Assembly (NCBI RefSeq): GCF_019649055.1
Contig: NW_026570261.1
Coordinates: forward strand, 434,001-498,000
Reading direction: 5' to 3'
Source: Paramacrobiotus metropolitanus
Taxonomy: Eukaryota > Tardigrada > Eutardigrada > Parachela > Macrobiotidae
DNA length: 64,000 nt
Below are positions 30,500-42,877 of the stretch, piece after piece; position 1 is the stretch's first letter, and each line of letters opens with the position of its first letter. The notes under the pieces were generated by a model that saw nothing but the letters and a program-made list of their open reading frames with translations, did no database searches and was not told where the DNA came from. The translations under genes and the position numbers were made by a program.

Positions 30500-31857
30500 T
30501 TAAACCATAGCGGTATTGCCGGTTGTCGTTTTTATCCAGTCAAGCAGTCCAGACACTCTCGTGTAGACGGCGGGCTTGTTACTGGTACAACTATAAAATC
30601 AGCCGACAATGGTTATCTTAGTTACATCTTGCAAGTACTTTTCTCATATTTTTAAGCAGCATCAACTTAATGTTTGACGGTTTGTCGGATTTACAAGTCA
30701 AAAAGTTTGACAGTAACTGTCCATCTATTATGCATAAGTACGCACCCAGCTCCAAAACTGACAATGCCATGTAGAACCCATTTCCGGCTGGCGGGGTCTT
30801 GACACACCAACGGACCGCCGCTGTCACCCTATAATAAGCACCCAGTGCAATAAAATGTTAATCAATGCCTTTAAAAATCATATGCTTTCGAGTATAATTG
30901 CCACAGTTACCTTGCAAGCATCGGTTGTCAGCGTCGGCGTCCCGGCACACACTTGCACCGCCCCGGTGACCATGCCGCCCCAGTACCGCCGCGCGCACTG
31001 TTCCCGTCCAATAATCTGGACCCTCCCCTGTTGCAGTAGCGGTTTATTCATATTCCCGATGGGTCCGGATCCGCCCCATCCCGTCACCATGCAGTTCGTT
31101 CCCTGGGCCACATCCTGACACGTCGACGGAATGCACACCGGGCTGACTTGGGCTTTAAATGTCAAATTGGTCGCCAAACGGAGAATGGCAATGTCGTTGA
31201 CGAAGGTCCGCTCGCCGCCGTATTGCGGGTGGCGCCCTACGCGCAGCACAGTATGATCCACTTGACTGGCTTCTACGCGGCTCTGATCGTGATCACCGGC
31301 ACGCACCACGTATTGGCCATTCACACCACTGTATAAAGATATTTAACTGTTGTCAGCATTTTCTGAGTATTCGTTATCGTCTGTGTTAGTTTACTCAAGC
31401 AAGCAATGTGCCGCGGTCACCACATATTTCTCGGTGAGAATGCTGCCTCCACAGATCCACGACACCTGGCCGTTGGGATAACGGACACCGAGACGGATCT
31501 GCCAGGGCCAACTACCGGCAATCGCGTCGCTACCACCTGTTGAAAATGATTTTTGATATTTATAGATCAAGTGCACACCAGATAAACGCTTTCTCAATAT
31601 TTAGCAACGCACCTTTGACTCGTGACATCTCGGAGCGGGGAGATATCTGTGGGGTACCGCAGGACACGGCACTGTCAGCCAGGCCTACAGATTAAAATAC
31701 TTAATTAACTGAATATGTTTCTAAGTTGAATATACCACATTAACACAGTTTAATAAAACATTTGAGTTAATTAAGCAGGGACTTTAACTTCATAAAGCAG
31801 CTTACGGAAAGAAGCCAGAAGGCCAACAAAAAGTGTACAGAAGAATGCAGCGGGCAT
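30500..31857 (-). CDS. Secreted trypsin-like serine protease (S1 family)
   Basis: Chymotrypsin-fold protease, probably extracellular. Six minus-strand exons, 31857-31806, 31684-31613, 31536-31395, 31328-30911, 30828-30746 and 30590-30500, all with GT-AG borders, total 858 nt and close in frame to 285 aa. The first exon is a signal peptide ([17 protein letters not shown]). A short pro-region ends SRVKGGSDA, so cleavage after that Arg would expose VKGG instead of the usual IVGG. The catalytic triad is His85 (TAAHC), Asp134 (NDIAIL) and Ser231 (GDSGGP). Asp225, six residues before the serine, predicts cleavage after Lys/Arg. The C-terminus ([17 protein letters not shown]) is canonical. No extra domains such as CLIP or LDL-A are visible. 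Introns are 66-155 bp. The physiological substrate is unknown. Confidence 0.93.
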
Positions 31858-33098
31858 CGTTATTATGCTTTTGGAATACTTATTAGGAAAACTAGTGCCA
31901 CTAAATTATCCGGAACGAATGAGTATGATTTTGTTAACTATGTGCTTTAGTCCTTAAATACCCGGCTGCTGCCATTTTACAGGTCTGTGTGTCGGCAGCC
32001 GTATTTTCAGTACTCTGTTTACTAATATGAAGACCTATTCCAGTGCCCTGTTTCCTGCTACGTATGTGGTTGTTTCCTGTTTTTATTTCCTCACCACTTC
32101 CGAATACCAGGCATCTATTTAACGATTACAGGAATGATGAATGTAACCGGTTCCAAATTGCTGCCCTACTGCGCTTTGTAGATGACATCCTTCGGGTGTT
32201 GACTTCTAGTTAAGAATGCAAACATTTTTGTTGAATCATTATTCAAGTGTGCTATTCAGATGTGCTGTCTCCTTATGCGGAAGGAAGTCTGCACCCATTG
32301 AGCACCATTGCACCAATAACAATAATTGTTTATTCGTCTGCGTTACTATATTTCCAAAAATGTGGGGTATTGTGGTACGGTGTACTTACAGATAACGCAT
32401 ACAAGTAAATCTTATTACCATAAAAACAAAAACATAACACGAAATTTGTAGTATTAAAATGCGACAAGAGTGTGCTTCCTGGAACACATACGAGTATTGG
32501 AAGCGTTACTACCAAGGCCCTTTTTATTTAAAAATAATATTTAAAACTACTCTTTATTTAAAACTTTATTTAAAACAAAAGTTTTAGTCGGTGCATTTAT
32601 GTTTGCATGGAACGCCATCATTTGCGGATTACTTTCTCTACTCGTACGGTATGTGTCTCGATACAAGCACGATAGCCCTACGTTTGTCTTATTGAATAGT
32701 GCTTACTATGCAGTTCTCCCAAGCTAAGTACAAACTGCAATTATTATGATGACTGCATCAGCGGGCAAAATACAGGCAGCCCGATGTGGTATATGAATTG
32801 ACTCCGTACTCCGCAGAGCTGTATGGAACTTTCCCACAACAGCCGGGACAGATCTGACTCAGCCGGCATCCTCTTCACTTCCGCCGGTTGCGCTCTTCTT
32901 TTCACGTCTGGATACGTATGTGATCTACCATGACTACGGTCCTACCGGCGTTTTCCCATTGCAAATCAATATCGCACAGTTCAAGGCTGCGTAGGTTGCA
33001 TTCCTGCATTTCAGTTACCCGGGCGACGAAGTCGTGATGATCAAAATTAATACGCTATTACCGTAATAATAAGCATTGGAATCTGTTTTAGAGTAATT
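31858..33098. other. Intergenic region between the protease and first deaminase gene
   Basis: These are divergent 5' flanks of a minus-strand and a plus-strand gene, so promoters for both should lie here. I see no coding exon. Two copies of the octamer TACGAGTA/TACTCGTA occur (about 32489 and 32639). Confidence 0.4.
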
Positions 33099-35187
33099 AT
33101 GATTATGACGGAAATGTTGGAGATCTTACGACATATTCCGAAGGTGGAACTCCACTGCCATCTAGAATGCGCGGTACAATTTACGACCCTTTTGGATGAG
33201 CACCGCCGGCAAGGAATACCCCTTCCGTTTACGGCAGAAGCCGATCTACGAGAATATTTCCTCATCGAGGAACCTGTCGACGATTTTCAGCGATACCTGC
33301 TTGCCATAGAAAGACATCAGGTAAAAGCTCTCAGCCGGAGTATCTGTAAGTTTTATGTGATACGAGCTTAATTGGTTACAGTTGTCTTAATTATTGCCCG
33401 GTTTGTACGTGGTAGTTAGTACTAACAATATAATTACACAAATTGAAACATTTTATCACCAGGCTGACTAGCAATTACGAGACTTCTTTCATCGAAGGTG
33501 ATATTTGGCGATGTCAGTGCTATTTCCCGAGTGGCAGAAGAAACGGTGATTAGTAAGGCTGCCGATAATGTCAAGTACGGTTAACGTACATGTACATTGC
33601 ACCGCTTTTCGTACTGGTATTCGTCTCGTGTTCTGGCGCTCTACCCCAACATTTTTTTGACATAATTAATATTGCGAGTACCCATATTTATTTACGTTCC
33701 GCTATCCGCAAATCGCTTTGCAGTTTGATGCATCGATGGCCTTAACTAACAAAAAAATGTAAGATTTATGGGTGGGTTTCAGATTATTTGAGCTGCGCTA
33801 TTCTCCGACATACATGTCCAGGCAGACCAAGGGCCGACTTTCACAGAGTACCATTCACGAAGCGGTCAAAGCGGGCGTGACGAGAGGTGTTGCAGCCGCC
33901 TTAAATAATAACCAGGACATCCATGTTTTTCTCATCTGCTGCGATCACGTAATTTTTAAACACTGTAAGCATCAAACACTTATCTAGACAATACCTCAAG
34001 TTTGTTTCGTCTTTTGTCTGGCTTACAGCGCCCTGGGATGCGGATGGATTTAAAGACAGCGTTAACTTTGCGCTTCACCACAGGTGGGTCACAGTAAAAT
34101 AAAGAAGACGCTTTTTAACTAGTGGATAACTAGTAGGTTTCTTAAGAAAATGGCCCGGTGGCGCATGGTGTCGAAAACGGTGTTACTAATTCACTTTCGA
34201 CTTTATGGTCATGTGTCTTTTACAGCAAAGTTTTCAAGAAAGTTGGGTAATTACCAGACTTTTGGTACACAACAATGCGTTTAAATTTTTTGCTCATTTT
34301 AGTTTGCCATATCTCGGCAAGCGGATGTTGCGCTCAAACGGGTTTTCAGAACGATGCAAATCATTTGGCTTTTCGACATAAAATATTACTAAAAAGTCTT
34401 TCGGAGCGCGCGAAAGCGAAAGTTTTAGTGTATGTATCCCGTTTTTGACACCATGTACCGGGCCATTTTTCTTAACCAACGGAAAAGCTTCCGATTCTTT
34501 TAGAGCTGACTTTGTTGGGTTCGATGTGGCCTGCACCGAAGCCGATATGAACCCGTGTTCACCGTTTCTCGATCGCCTTAAGGATGCCGGCCTAGGCATT
34601 ACCGTACATGCCGAGAGCGACATGGAACCGGAAAAGATCCGCTTCTTGGTGGATAGGTTGCATGCAAGTACAGTACTAGTGGAGATGTCATTTCCCATTT
34701 CATAAAGCTGTTCCCGACGCTGATGCTCAGTATATTACTATGCCGACAGCGCGGGTTGGACACGGACTGCATGTGCCTGAGGATTCTGCCATCTTCGCCT
34801 ATCTGAAAGACAAACGTATCCATATGGAAGAAGCCCCAACGGCCAATGTGCGGAGTGGAGAAGTGGAGAATCTACAAAATCATCCCATCCAGCGGTATAT
34901 CCAAGGAGGATTTAGTGTCTCGATCAACTCGGACGACCCCGGGATTCTGGATCACACGTTAACGGGTCGGTTTCCGTTGGGGTGCCGAAACAGTATTAAA
35001 AACACATGCTATCATTATTGTCGTTTCAGATGAATATCATGTCCTGCACCACACATTCGGCTATGACATGGCTACATTTTTAAAAATAAATCTTCTGGCA
35101 CTGCACAGTTCCTTTGCAGCAGAAGATGTCAAACAAAAACTGTTGGATTTATATTTTGTGCGGAATCTAAAAACAAGCGTCAGCTGA
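33099..35187 (+). CDS. ADAL: Adenosine/AMP deaminase-like protein (ADAL family), upstream paralog, altered active site
   Basis: Amidohydrolase-fold deaminase related to ADAL, which deaminates N6-methyl-AMP in the cytosol. Exons 33099-33320, 33498-33574, 33783-33964, 34029-34083, 34504-34667, 34750-34965 and 35030-35187 sum to 1074 nt and close in frame to 357 aa, the usual family size. The metal motif HCH is at residues 19-21 after PKVEL, GHG follows in exon 6, and the metal Asp is in NSDDP. There is no signal peptide, which argues against the secreted ADGF group. Two departures stand out. The normally conserved Gly after HxHL(D/E) is Cys24. In the metal-His/proton-shuttle motif, which is HA(G/A)E in active enzymes, the sequence is HAES, so Ser217 occupies the catalytic Glu position and Glu216 sits one residue early. 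Four of its exons equal those of the downstream paralog in length or phase. The protein may have weak, altered or no activity. Confidence 0.85.
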
Positions 35188-36150
35188 AGTGCTGGAGATT
35201 TAGCTTTGTATTATGCTATGCAGCAGTGCATATTCATCGACGGTGTAAAGACGCTGCAAGCGATTCGTTAAAACAGCATCGCTTTATTATTTGTTTGATA
35301 TGCTCCATTTTATAAACTGTGCTCGATGGAATTAAAAAGCGTCTGTATGACCACGCCTTCGTTGAAGTAAGTACGGAATTCCTATGATTTTAGGAACGTA
35401 ACAATACTGAACTCGCAAATTATTCAGCGCTGAATTACATAGCAGTGTCTTCTGGCGACAAAGAACACCAGCTAGTGCATGAAAACTATGTTTACAAATA
35501 GTTTATCTTTCTTTATCGCTGGAACGACCGAACGAGTATGTCCTGGAAGTTGAAGACACATAATTGCTCCGCGCTTTTTACATGATTAAGGAAGGAAATC
35601 CATCTAATTAAATTTACTGAAGAATGCATCGACAATGCACTAAAAGTTGGCAGTGAGCGTAGTAAAACAGGTGGAAGAGCACTTGGAGTAGTCCGGATCG
35701 ATGGTGCCCTAAGAATCGTAGTAGTGGAATTACCTAAAGATCGTTACGTATCGCTTGACACAAAAGGAGAATTCAACAACTGCATTTTTTGTAGCAGTAT
35801 CATCCAAAAACTAAGGGTGCAAGGGTTTTCAAGATGTGTGCAATTAAAGCATAGCAAAATAATCGCAGAGCTGACACGAAATATCAGAGCGTCATTTCGA
35901 ATATGTAACAAGCTGGAGCGACATAAATGCTCACCGGACACACAAACTAAAAAATGAATTATACTAAAGTAATTTTCTACCTATTTTTACCGAACATTAT
36001 TAATTTTGTAAAGCCAGCAGTACGAAAACGGTAAATCAAACAGCGCAATGGCGACAAAGAAGAACTTAAAAATATCCAGGGATGACCTATGTTTGTGGCA
36101 GGGGAACTTTGTGCTGTGTGCGATACATTGCCGGCTTTCTTAGATAACTC
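35188..36150. other. Intergenic region after the first deaminase gene
   Basis: Contains the 3' flanks of two convergent genes. A plus-strand frame at 35724-35957 (77 codons) has no recognisable domain and no clear splice partners. Nothing else seen. Confidence 0.35.
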
Positions 36151-36941
36151 CTACGGGAGGCAGCCATCCTTGCATTTGCAGACGAAACCCAGCCAGCTCC
36201 AGGAGCAGGATGCACCCACGGCACTGCATACCGCCGATCGTCGGCAACGGTAACTGCAGCTGGACATGCAGCGGCGGTAATTGGAGTTGCGACGTTCCCG
36301 ATACAGCACGGTTTCCTAAAATTGCACTGCATTAAAACGAGCGTCCTGATCGGCAAATAGCAGCAATTATAGCCTTCCAGGGATCATCCCATGGGAATGC
36401 ACTGGCTTGGAAGCAGCTTGGCGGAGCTGCTTCTACACAGTTAGTGAACCAGTCGAACATATGGCACAAAATTGACTGTCCGAGACATGGATCGAACAAA
36501 ATTTCGAATTCATTGACGCCCACGCTTAAAAATAAAAATTTTTTAAGAAGAAAAATAATACACCGTATGAAAATAAAGAGTCCGCTACAAAAAATCGAGC
36601 ATGCATTCCTATTTATTCGCATGTACTATCGATAAAAGTTGAAGTAGGTGCAATAACAGTAAGTAACCACAATGTTTCCGCATAAGTTATTTTAGCAACC
36701 GATATAAAATTTGGTAACCACACTTTAATTTTCCGCGCTATGATAAAATCACTAAGCTTTAAAACGAAGTTTTAAACGCAAAATTCTGCGAACTCGTTAC
36801 GGCAGCTGCATGGAAATATGTTTACCAAATGCATGATCGGTAACGAACCTGTAGATCGGTTATCCCCGACTCGGTGTCCTTCGTGTACATGGTCAGCAGC
36901 AGGAAAGCAATAACTGTAAGGATCAACATCTTACGTTCCAT
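36151..36941 (-). CDS. Small secreted cysteine-rich protein, unrecognised
   Basis: I do not recognise the family. Three minus-strand exons, 36941-36826, 36524-36437 and 36315-36151, join with matching phases (2 then 0) through GTAAAC/TTTAAG and GTAGAA/TTTTAG splice sites. They total 369 nt and 122 aa. The N-terminus is a strong signal peptide (MERKMLILTVIAFLLLTMYT). The mature part has 13 cysteines. The last exon carries eight of them with spacing C-x3-C-x3-C-x5-C-x6-C-x8-C-x1-C-x3-C and ends CKDGCLP. The CxC near the end is reminiscent of disulfide-stabilised extracellular peptides, including defensin-like folds, but spacing alone does not prove a fold or function. The gene lies between two deaminase paralogs on the opposite strand. 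Clean splicing, phase closure and the signal peptide are the support. Confidence 0.65.
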
Positions 36942-38311
36942 ATTCGTGTGCACAGAAAGGGACAAGCAAACTATAAGGTAATATCAGGCAGCTGTAAGGT
37001 CACGAGCAGATCGACTGACTTGATGGCAACTACTGCACCCTACTGCCTGGATCCTGCTCTGGCAGCTTCAGACAGCTCCATTAAGTATTTATGCACTGAA
37101 CATCGCGTATAGCTTACCGTATTTTAACTAAGCGGTTTCACGGCAGCATGAATAATTAAATTAATTAAGCCCTCGGTTGAACGCCTTAATAGCCATTGGT
37201 GCGGCAGCTGATCAAGGATGATGAATTTTCCCTCGGTCGGATGTTCATCGTTAAGCATCGCTGGGCATGCAAAGGGAATTATGGGACGAGTTTTTACCGG
37301 TATACACTTTCCGCTTCGTTATCGTCCTGCACGCGTATCCTGTTGTGTTAATGGCGAATCGCTTGTCGATTGGCGTATAGCAGCAATTTGCCTTACTATC
37401 TCTTTGCGTCTTCTGCGTTTCTCTTTGGAATGTTAATGCCAGGAAAGCGCAAATGTCAGTATTACGATTGTACGCTTGTTAACCATCGTACTGGTATATT
37501 CTATAATTATTTTTTGTTTTTCGGAGGATCCCGAGATATAGTTTCTGGTTTAGAATGAACAGTAACAAAATTGCATTAAACTATTTCTAATATTAGTGGA
37601 ATTTAAAAACAATAAAAACTCGATTAAAGGTACACAATTCCCATATAAAAATTCACTACATAATTGTCGATACTCATAGTAACTCAACTCGTCGATTTCT
37701 GTGTGAACATTTACATCAGCAAAACTAATAATAATTTTATAAAGACATTGAACGATCAATTTTCTGCAAAATAATTTTTGTCACATATTGTTTGTCGATT
37801 CCAAGGAAATATTAACTTCATGTGGTATTTAAAAAGGAGTTTAAAGCCGCATCCAATCGTCAATCGATAACAATTTTCTTTTGCCTGGACGGGAATTTCT
37901 CATCGGGGAAGCATAAAAGTAGAGTTGTTATTTTTACCGTGCTGCCGGCACTGTACAGACTGTACACACAAGTCAGCCAAAGGGAGAGAAATGCAAGCCA
38001 AAGGGAAAAAAATTAACAGTTGCTGGTTGTGTAACGTCTTGCTAATGATTCATTCCGTGCAGTGCGCCGTACGCCTACCGTGTTTGTAAGATTTCAAACA
38101 CGCGGATCCGGTTCCTTTTATACATGCACCGCACGTATAAACACGTTCGACTTCTTTGCGGCGGAAACTGATAAAATCAGCTGTGCGCCAGGTGCTTCAT
38201 CGGCAGATTGTATCTTCTTGATAAATGTAAATCGCAATTCCTGCATTTACCTTTATCTGTCTTTTACGTGGCTGCATTTGTTCGGCGGTAAACCCATTCC
38301 AGTCGAGCATC
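36942..38311. other. Intergenic region between the cysteine-rich gene and second deaminase gene
   Basis: Divergent 5' flanks of the minus-strand cysteine-rich gene and the plus-strand deaminase. Several frames of 60-86 codons lack domains or partners. I see no gene, RNA or repeat that I can support. Confidence 0.35.
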
Positions 38312-41300
38312 ATGCATTTTGATTTAAAAAGCACTGAAAAATGGCGACACCTTCCGAAAGTGGAACTGCATTGCCACTTTGAAGGATGTATTCCCTATGA
38401 AATCGTTATCGACGAGCACCAACGCCAAGGCATTCCGCTGCCTGCCGCGTCCGATGCAGAATGCAGGAAAGCGTTCGTTCTGGAGAAGCCGGCGAAGAAT
38501 CTGGAAGATGCTCTCCCTACGCTGGAACGTGGCGCAGTATGTGCTTTTGTCATGAAACTTAGTAGTTAATGTACTTTTCTATCATATACTGTAGCAATAT
38601 TGATAAATACCGTAATTTACAATCTCAGTAATATTTGAATTACTCAGTTTTTATTTCTCAATATGTACAAAGCGAGCTTCGCTCAACAATAATAATCAAA
38701 TGAAGAATTCGTCCCAATTAACCCACCAACGCCGGGTACTAGAAGGGATAGGAATACCGATTCGAAAATTGGTATTCCTCGACGAAAAAATTCAATTAAG
38801 AAAAATTATTTTTTGTGAAATTTTCTTGACCATAGGACGTCACGATGCCAAAATGGCACGCATGGGAACTGAGCCAATTGGCATCGTATAGTTTTACTCA
38901 AATAACAATTCATAAAAAAATCGTACAAGAACATAGTTTAGTTTAAACAGAAGGTCTTGACGAGCGCTATTTAATTCAGCAATTCAAATGGTCAGCGAGA
39001 TGACCAGTGGTCAGCAAGAATGAAAAATGCATAAAATCACCTATCAGAGTTGACATGGCGCAAACATGATAATATATATATATATAATTATGAGACACGG
39101 AAACGGAAATGAGTACAGTAGTCTCAGTGTGCTGTGTTGGATTGTGACTGGCATGGACTCAGCAGTCATTGTCAACTTGCAGTAACAGCACCTGTGTCCA
39201 GTCCAGAGCCGACGCCATACGCTGGACAATAGTGTAAAGGCAGTACTGTACCATTTTTTAAAGGCAGTACTGTAACATTCTCGTTTTATTATGACGATAA
39301 TGTTAAACCTATCGTTATGATTGCTGCTTTTCTCATTACTAAGACGCAGAATCGATCGGCAGGCCTCTCTACCCTAACCTAGAAAGCAGATTAGTCCGAC
39401 CGGTGTACTGACCGGAAGTTTAGCATATGCAGTAATAAATGCTAATGGATTCATAAAGAGATAGTACATTATTTAAAGCGCATACTTATAAACTGCATAT
39501 AAATTCAAAGTACTGAGGTGACACTGCATTATTCAAAACTTTACAAAAGTATAGAAACACCGGAGGCCAGGTGCTACGTATAAGGCGCAGGAAGTTGTAA
39601 GCCTGGCTGTTACATTCCGGCCATGCACCGAACGACATCGACAACGTCACTCAGTGTGCGAGCATTTTTATTTTTTCTTGTTTCACATTTTTCCTTAAGG
39701 GAAATGAGCAACCTGATCATTTTCACACGAAGTCCTATGGATACTAAAAGTGTGATTTTTTGGGTAATTATCGGATGCGGGAGGTTTTGGGCAGGTGGCC
39801 GAGACCTTGGCGAACCTAGTCTGGTCATTTCTGTCCACCTTTGGTTATTCCCAAAGCTCTATGGTAATGCTGGACATTGGAATTTCATGTTTTTAATTAT
39901 ACTTTCACTCTTCGCCTTTGAAATAAAACCAATAAACACACTGTAGGAGCTTTAGAACTAGCTACAAAAATTCGGTCCTTCACCGTGCCAATTGGCATGC
40001 ATGGTGTCGACCGGGTTAACATGAGAAAAGACTGTGCAAATTTGAATTACTATGTTCTTTTGTTGTTTCTGTGTTACTCTGTATGCTGAGCGAGATTATA
40101 CCTGTGTTTGCAAATTTAGATCATCTTTGAAGAAGCGCGTGCCATCACTCGTGTTGCCAGCGAAGTAGTTTTCCGAAAAGCAATGGAGAATGTAAAGTAG
40201 GTACTGAGCACTGAATTCCGTGTATACTATATGTTCTAAATTGGTATACTTCGTACGAGTAAAACGTTCAAGATGACAGATCGTGCATTACTGACGTTCA
40301 GGCAAGTTGGCATTATATTTCTCCTGTAGGCTGCTGGAATTGCGATACTGTCCGCCGTTTGTTGAATCCAAGAGCAAAGGCAAGATATCAATGGAGGACG
40401 TCCTGGTGGCCATACAGGAGGGCATCACCTTCGGCATCAACCGGGCTCGGGAACAAGATAAAGAAATCCATGTCTTCCTGATCGCGTCGGGACTGGCTGC
40501 TCTGGGCAGCGAATCACTGCAAAAGGCCGTAGACTTCGTAATTAGGCATAAGTACGTAGGCAAACATGCACATTTTATAAGAAATTCCGTTTGCGCCAAA
40601 GGTTGCTGCTTAAAGCACCACCAAACTAGCTATAGCGATTGGTCGACCGACGTAAACGAAATGCTGTCTTGAATTATATCGTTAATCCCTTTTTGAATCT
40701 GTTTTGCAGGAAGGACTTCGTGGCTTTCGATTTGTGTGGACCGGAAAAGGATCTCAATCAGTATGACAAGTATCTGAACCAGGTCCATGACGCCGGCATT
40801 GGCGTCACCATCCACGCAGCGGAAAGCACCGAACCGAAAAACGCCCAGATTGCCGTGGAGAAATTACATGCAAGTACGGCTGAAGAAAGTATTTTTTTAT
40901 ATCATGCAATAATTAAAACATGTTAAGCAAATAAGTGTAAGCATTAATGGATAACTGACATAAAGCATTTTGCGTTCTAGAACGCATTGGACATGGCATA
41001 AAAGTCGTGCAAGACGCGGCAGTGTTCGAGTATCTCCGACAACACAACATTCACCTAGAGATCAGTCCGATTAGTAACTTATGTACCGGTGAGGTGAAGG
41101 CCGCCAGTGAACATCCCATCGCGAAATTCCACAAGGATGGATTCAGCCTGTCCATCAACAGTGACGATCCGGCATGTTTCGGCTCCTGTCTTTCCGGTAA
41201 GCGCTAAACCGGTATTTTACTTGCGTTAACTAACTAAGATCGCTGGCTTAAGCTTAATCTAATGAATGTTCCGATGATGTTTTGTAGATGATTACGCTCT

Positions 41301-41460
41301 AATTCACGAAAAATGTGGATTCGGCACAGCTGACTTCTTTCAGATAAACCGTTCCGCGTTGCAAGCCTCCTTCGTATCGCAAGAGCTGAAAAATACGCTT
41401 CTCCAAGAATATTTTTCAGAGGAGAAGGAAAAAGAATGGATTTTTACTTTCGATTATTGA
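38312..41460 (+). CDS. ADAL: Adenosine/AMP deaminase-like protein (ADAL family), downstream paralog
   Basis: Second deaminase of the ADAL family. Exons 38312-38536, 40120-40196, 40330-40551, 40710-40873, 40981-41196 and 41288-41460 sum to 1077 nt and give 358 aa in frame. All expected active-site groups are present: HCH at 20-22 followed by FEG, metal His210 with Glu213 in IHAAE, RIGHG, and the metal Asp in NSDDP. The enzyme is therefore probably active on adenosine monophosphates or adenosine; the substrate cannot be read from sequence. Exons of 77, 164 and 216 nt are identical in length to those of the upstream paralog, which has one extra intron splitting this copy's third exon. The first intron is 1583 bp, against 177 bp in the upstream gene, and holds short inverted and direct repeats near 38745-38890 and 39236-39275. 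The two genes are in tandem, 3.1 kb apart. Confidence 0.9.
39236..39283. repeat. Two-copy 24-bp direct repeat in the deaminase intron
   Basis: AAAGGCAGTACTGTA begins at 39236 and again at 39260, with similar following bases. It is a short tandem duplication inside the long first intron of the downstream deaminase gene. Confidence 0.7.
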
Positions 41461-42534
41461 CATGCAAAACGGGCAAAGAATTCTAACTGCAGCAATATTT
41501 CTAGTGTTTTCTGAATGAAAGTACTTAGCAGCAGCACAAACTTGCATTGTATTCACTTTTGAACTATCTAGTAAATTTTTCTTTCATGTTAATTATTTTT
41601 GCCAGTCAGAATGGGAATGTGGGTTAAATTTCGTTTTTGCAAGCACGTCTGCGGTAAAACAACAGGGTATATTACGAGTGGTTTGTGACGTAGGTATATT
41701 TTACCTGTTCAGGCGCAAACCGCAAAATTAACCTTAAAAAAACAAATCTGACGCCGTGTACCGGGGTCTTTACTAAGTAATATACGGTAGTTTTTGAATA
41801 ATATTTCTTTTACATAACGTACCATACCACGGTTAGAACTTGCACAGAATTCGAGCACTGCACATTAACAGAAATATCTATATGCCTGCATTTGACTGAA
41901 CTATCTGCACATGCACGTACATCTTATTGAATTTAATACCCATATACTAAATAATATCCATATTTTGTTAATAATAATAGCGCAGCTGCCAGAGAAGGCC
42001 TCATGGCCTTCAGGTTCGCTCGGAGCTGGAGCAGTTGCGCATGTGACGTCAGCGTCAGCGTCGTGCTCTTTAATAAGAATCAACTTAACACGTAACTGAC
42101 AACAAACACACAAATACAACAGGTATTTAATAGGACAAGCAATGGCACACATTGCCTGCATCACAGAAAGGCAGATGTCAGGTGATTCAAAATATTTCAG
42201 AAAGTAAATATTTCAGAAAGTCAGGAAAAAGCGAGCGCAGCGAGAAATACAGAGTGAAAGGCGTTCGTAAAAGACACCCGTTTTCTTCAAATTCGAAATA
42301 GCTCCCCGAGCCCCAACAGAGCCATTCTGCTTAGCTTATTCACATCCAAAAGTTTCAGATCAATATTTTGCCATGACCTCGGCGTCCCATCTGTTTGAAA
42401 TCCATTGAACCTGCCAAGAAAAACAGCATATTTCGTGTGCTGAACGATTTTATTTTCCCTTACGCCGCTGTTGTTGTTAAGTGTTTACTAACGTATCTGT
42501 ACATTCTTTCCCGTTCTCGGTTTTCGAGTGCAGC
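41461..42534. other. Intergenic region after the second deaminase gene
   Basis: No gene recognised. A short direct duplication of ATATTTCAGAAAGT occurs near 42189-42222. The sequence just before 42535 has a pyrimidine-rich stretch ending TGCAG, which could act as an acceptor for the F-box-family fragment that follows. Confidence 0.35.
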
Positions 42535-42708
42535 CAGGACTTCGAGAGCATGGTTATGGACAGTAAATTCATGTGGGCGTTGGACAATAATTTCCCACTG
42601 GTCGCGGAAGAAGTTTATGAAAAAGTGAAGACTGTTCATGCTCGTTGGGTGCAGACACTCGCTTATCCGCATGAGTGGGAAAGGATCCGAGCATTTCTGA
42701 CAGTGTAA
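42535..42708 (+). pseudogene. C-terminal fragment of the F-box-family protein, plus strand
   Basis: The open segment from about 42535 to the stop at 42706-42708 reads DFESMVMDSKFMW, then EEVYEKVKTVHARWVQTLAY and ends WERIRAFLTV. I associate the VHARWVQTLAYP-type ending, from memory, with the C-terminus of a large tardigrade F-box family to which the adjacent minus-strand gene also belongs. No N-terminal exons are seen upstream on this strand. It could be the C-terminal part of the neighbouring gene separated by a local inversion, or the remnant of another copy. Confidence 0.45.
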
Positions 42709-42728
42709 GATTATTTTAAGTTGTAATT

Positions 42729-42804
42729 TAATACAGTTAGTGTACTCATTAAAAAGGGCGAAACAAAAAACTTATTATACAGTTAGTGTACTCACTAAAA
42801 GAGC
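42729..42804. repeat. Two-copy direct repeat between convergent F-box-family pieces
   Basis: ACAGTTAGTGTACTCATTAA at about 42734 is repeated with one change (ACTCACTAA) at about 42780. The pair lies exactly between the plus-strand fragment and the minus-strand remnant and may mark a rearrangement junction. Confidence 0.6.
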
Positions 42805-42877
42805 GACTTTCGGGCGGTAGCATAAACCGTGCGATCACTGAATGTTCTGCTTGCATTAAAAAATCTCCGTTGGCCAC

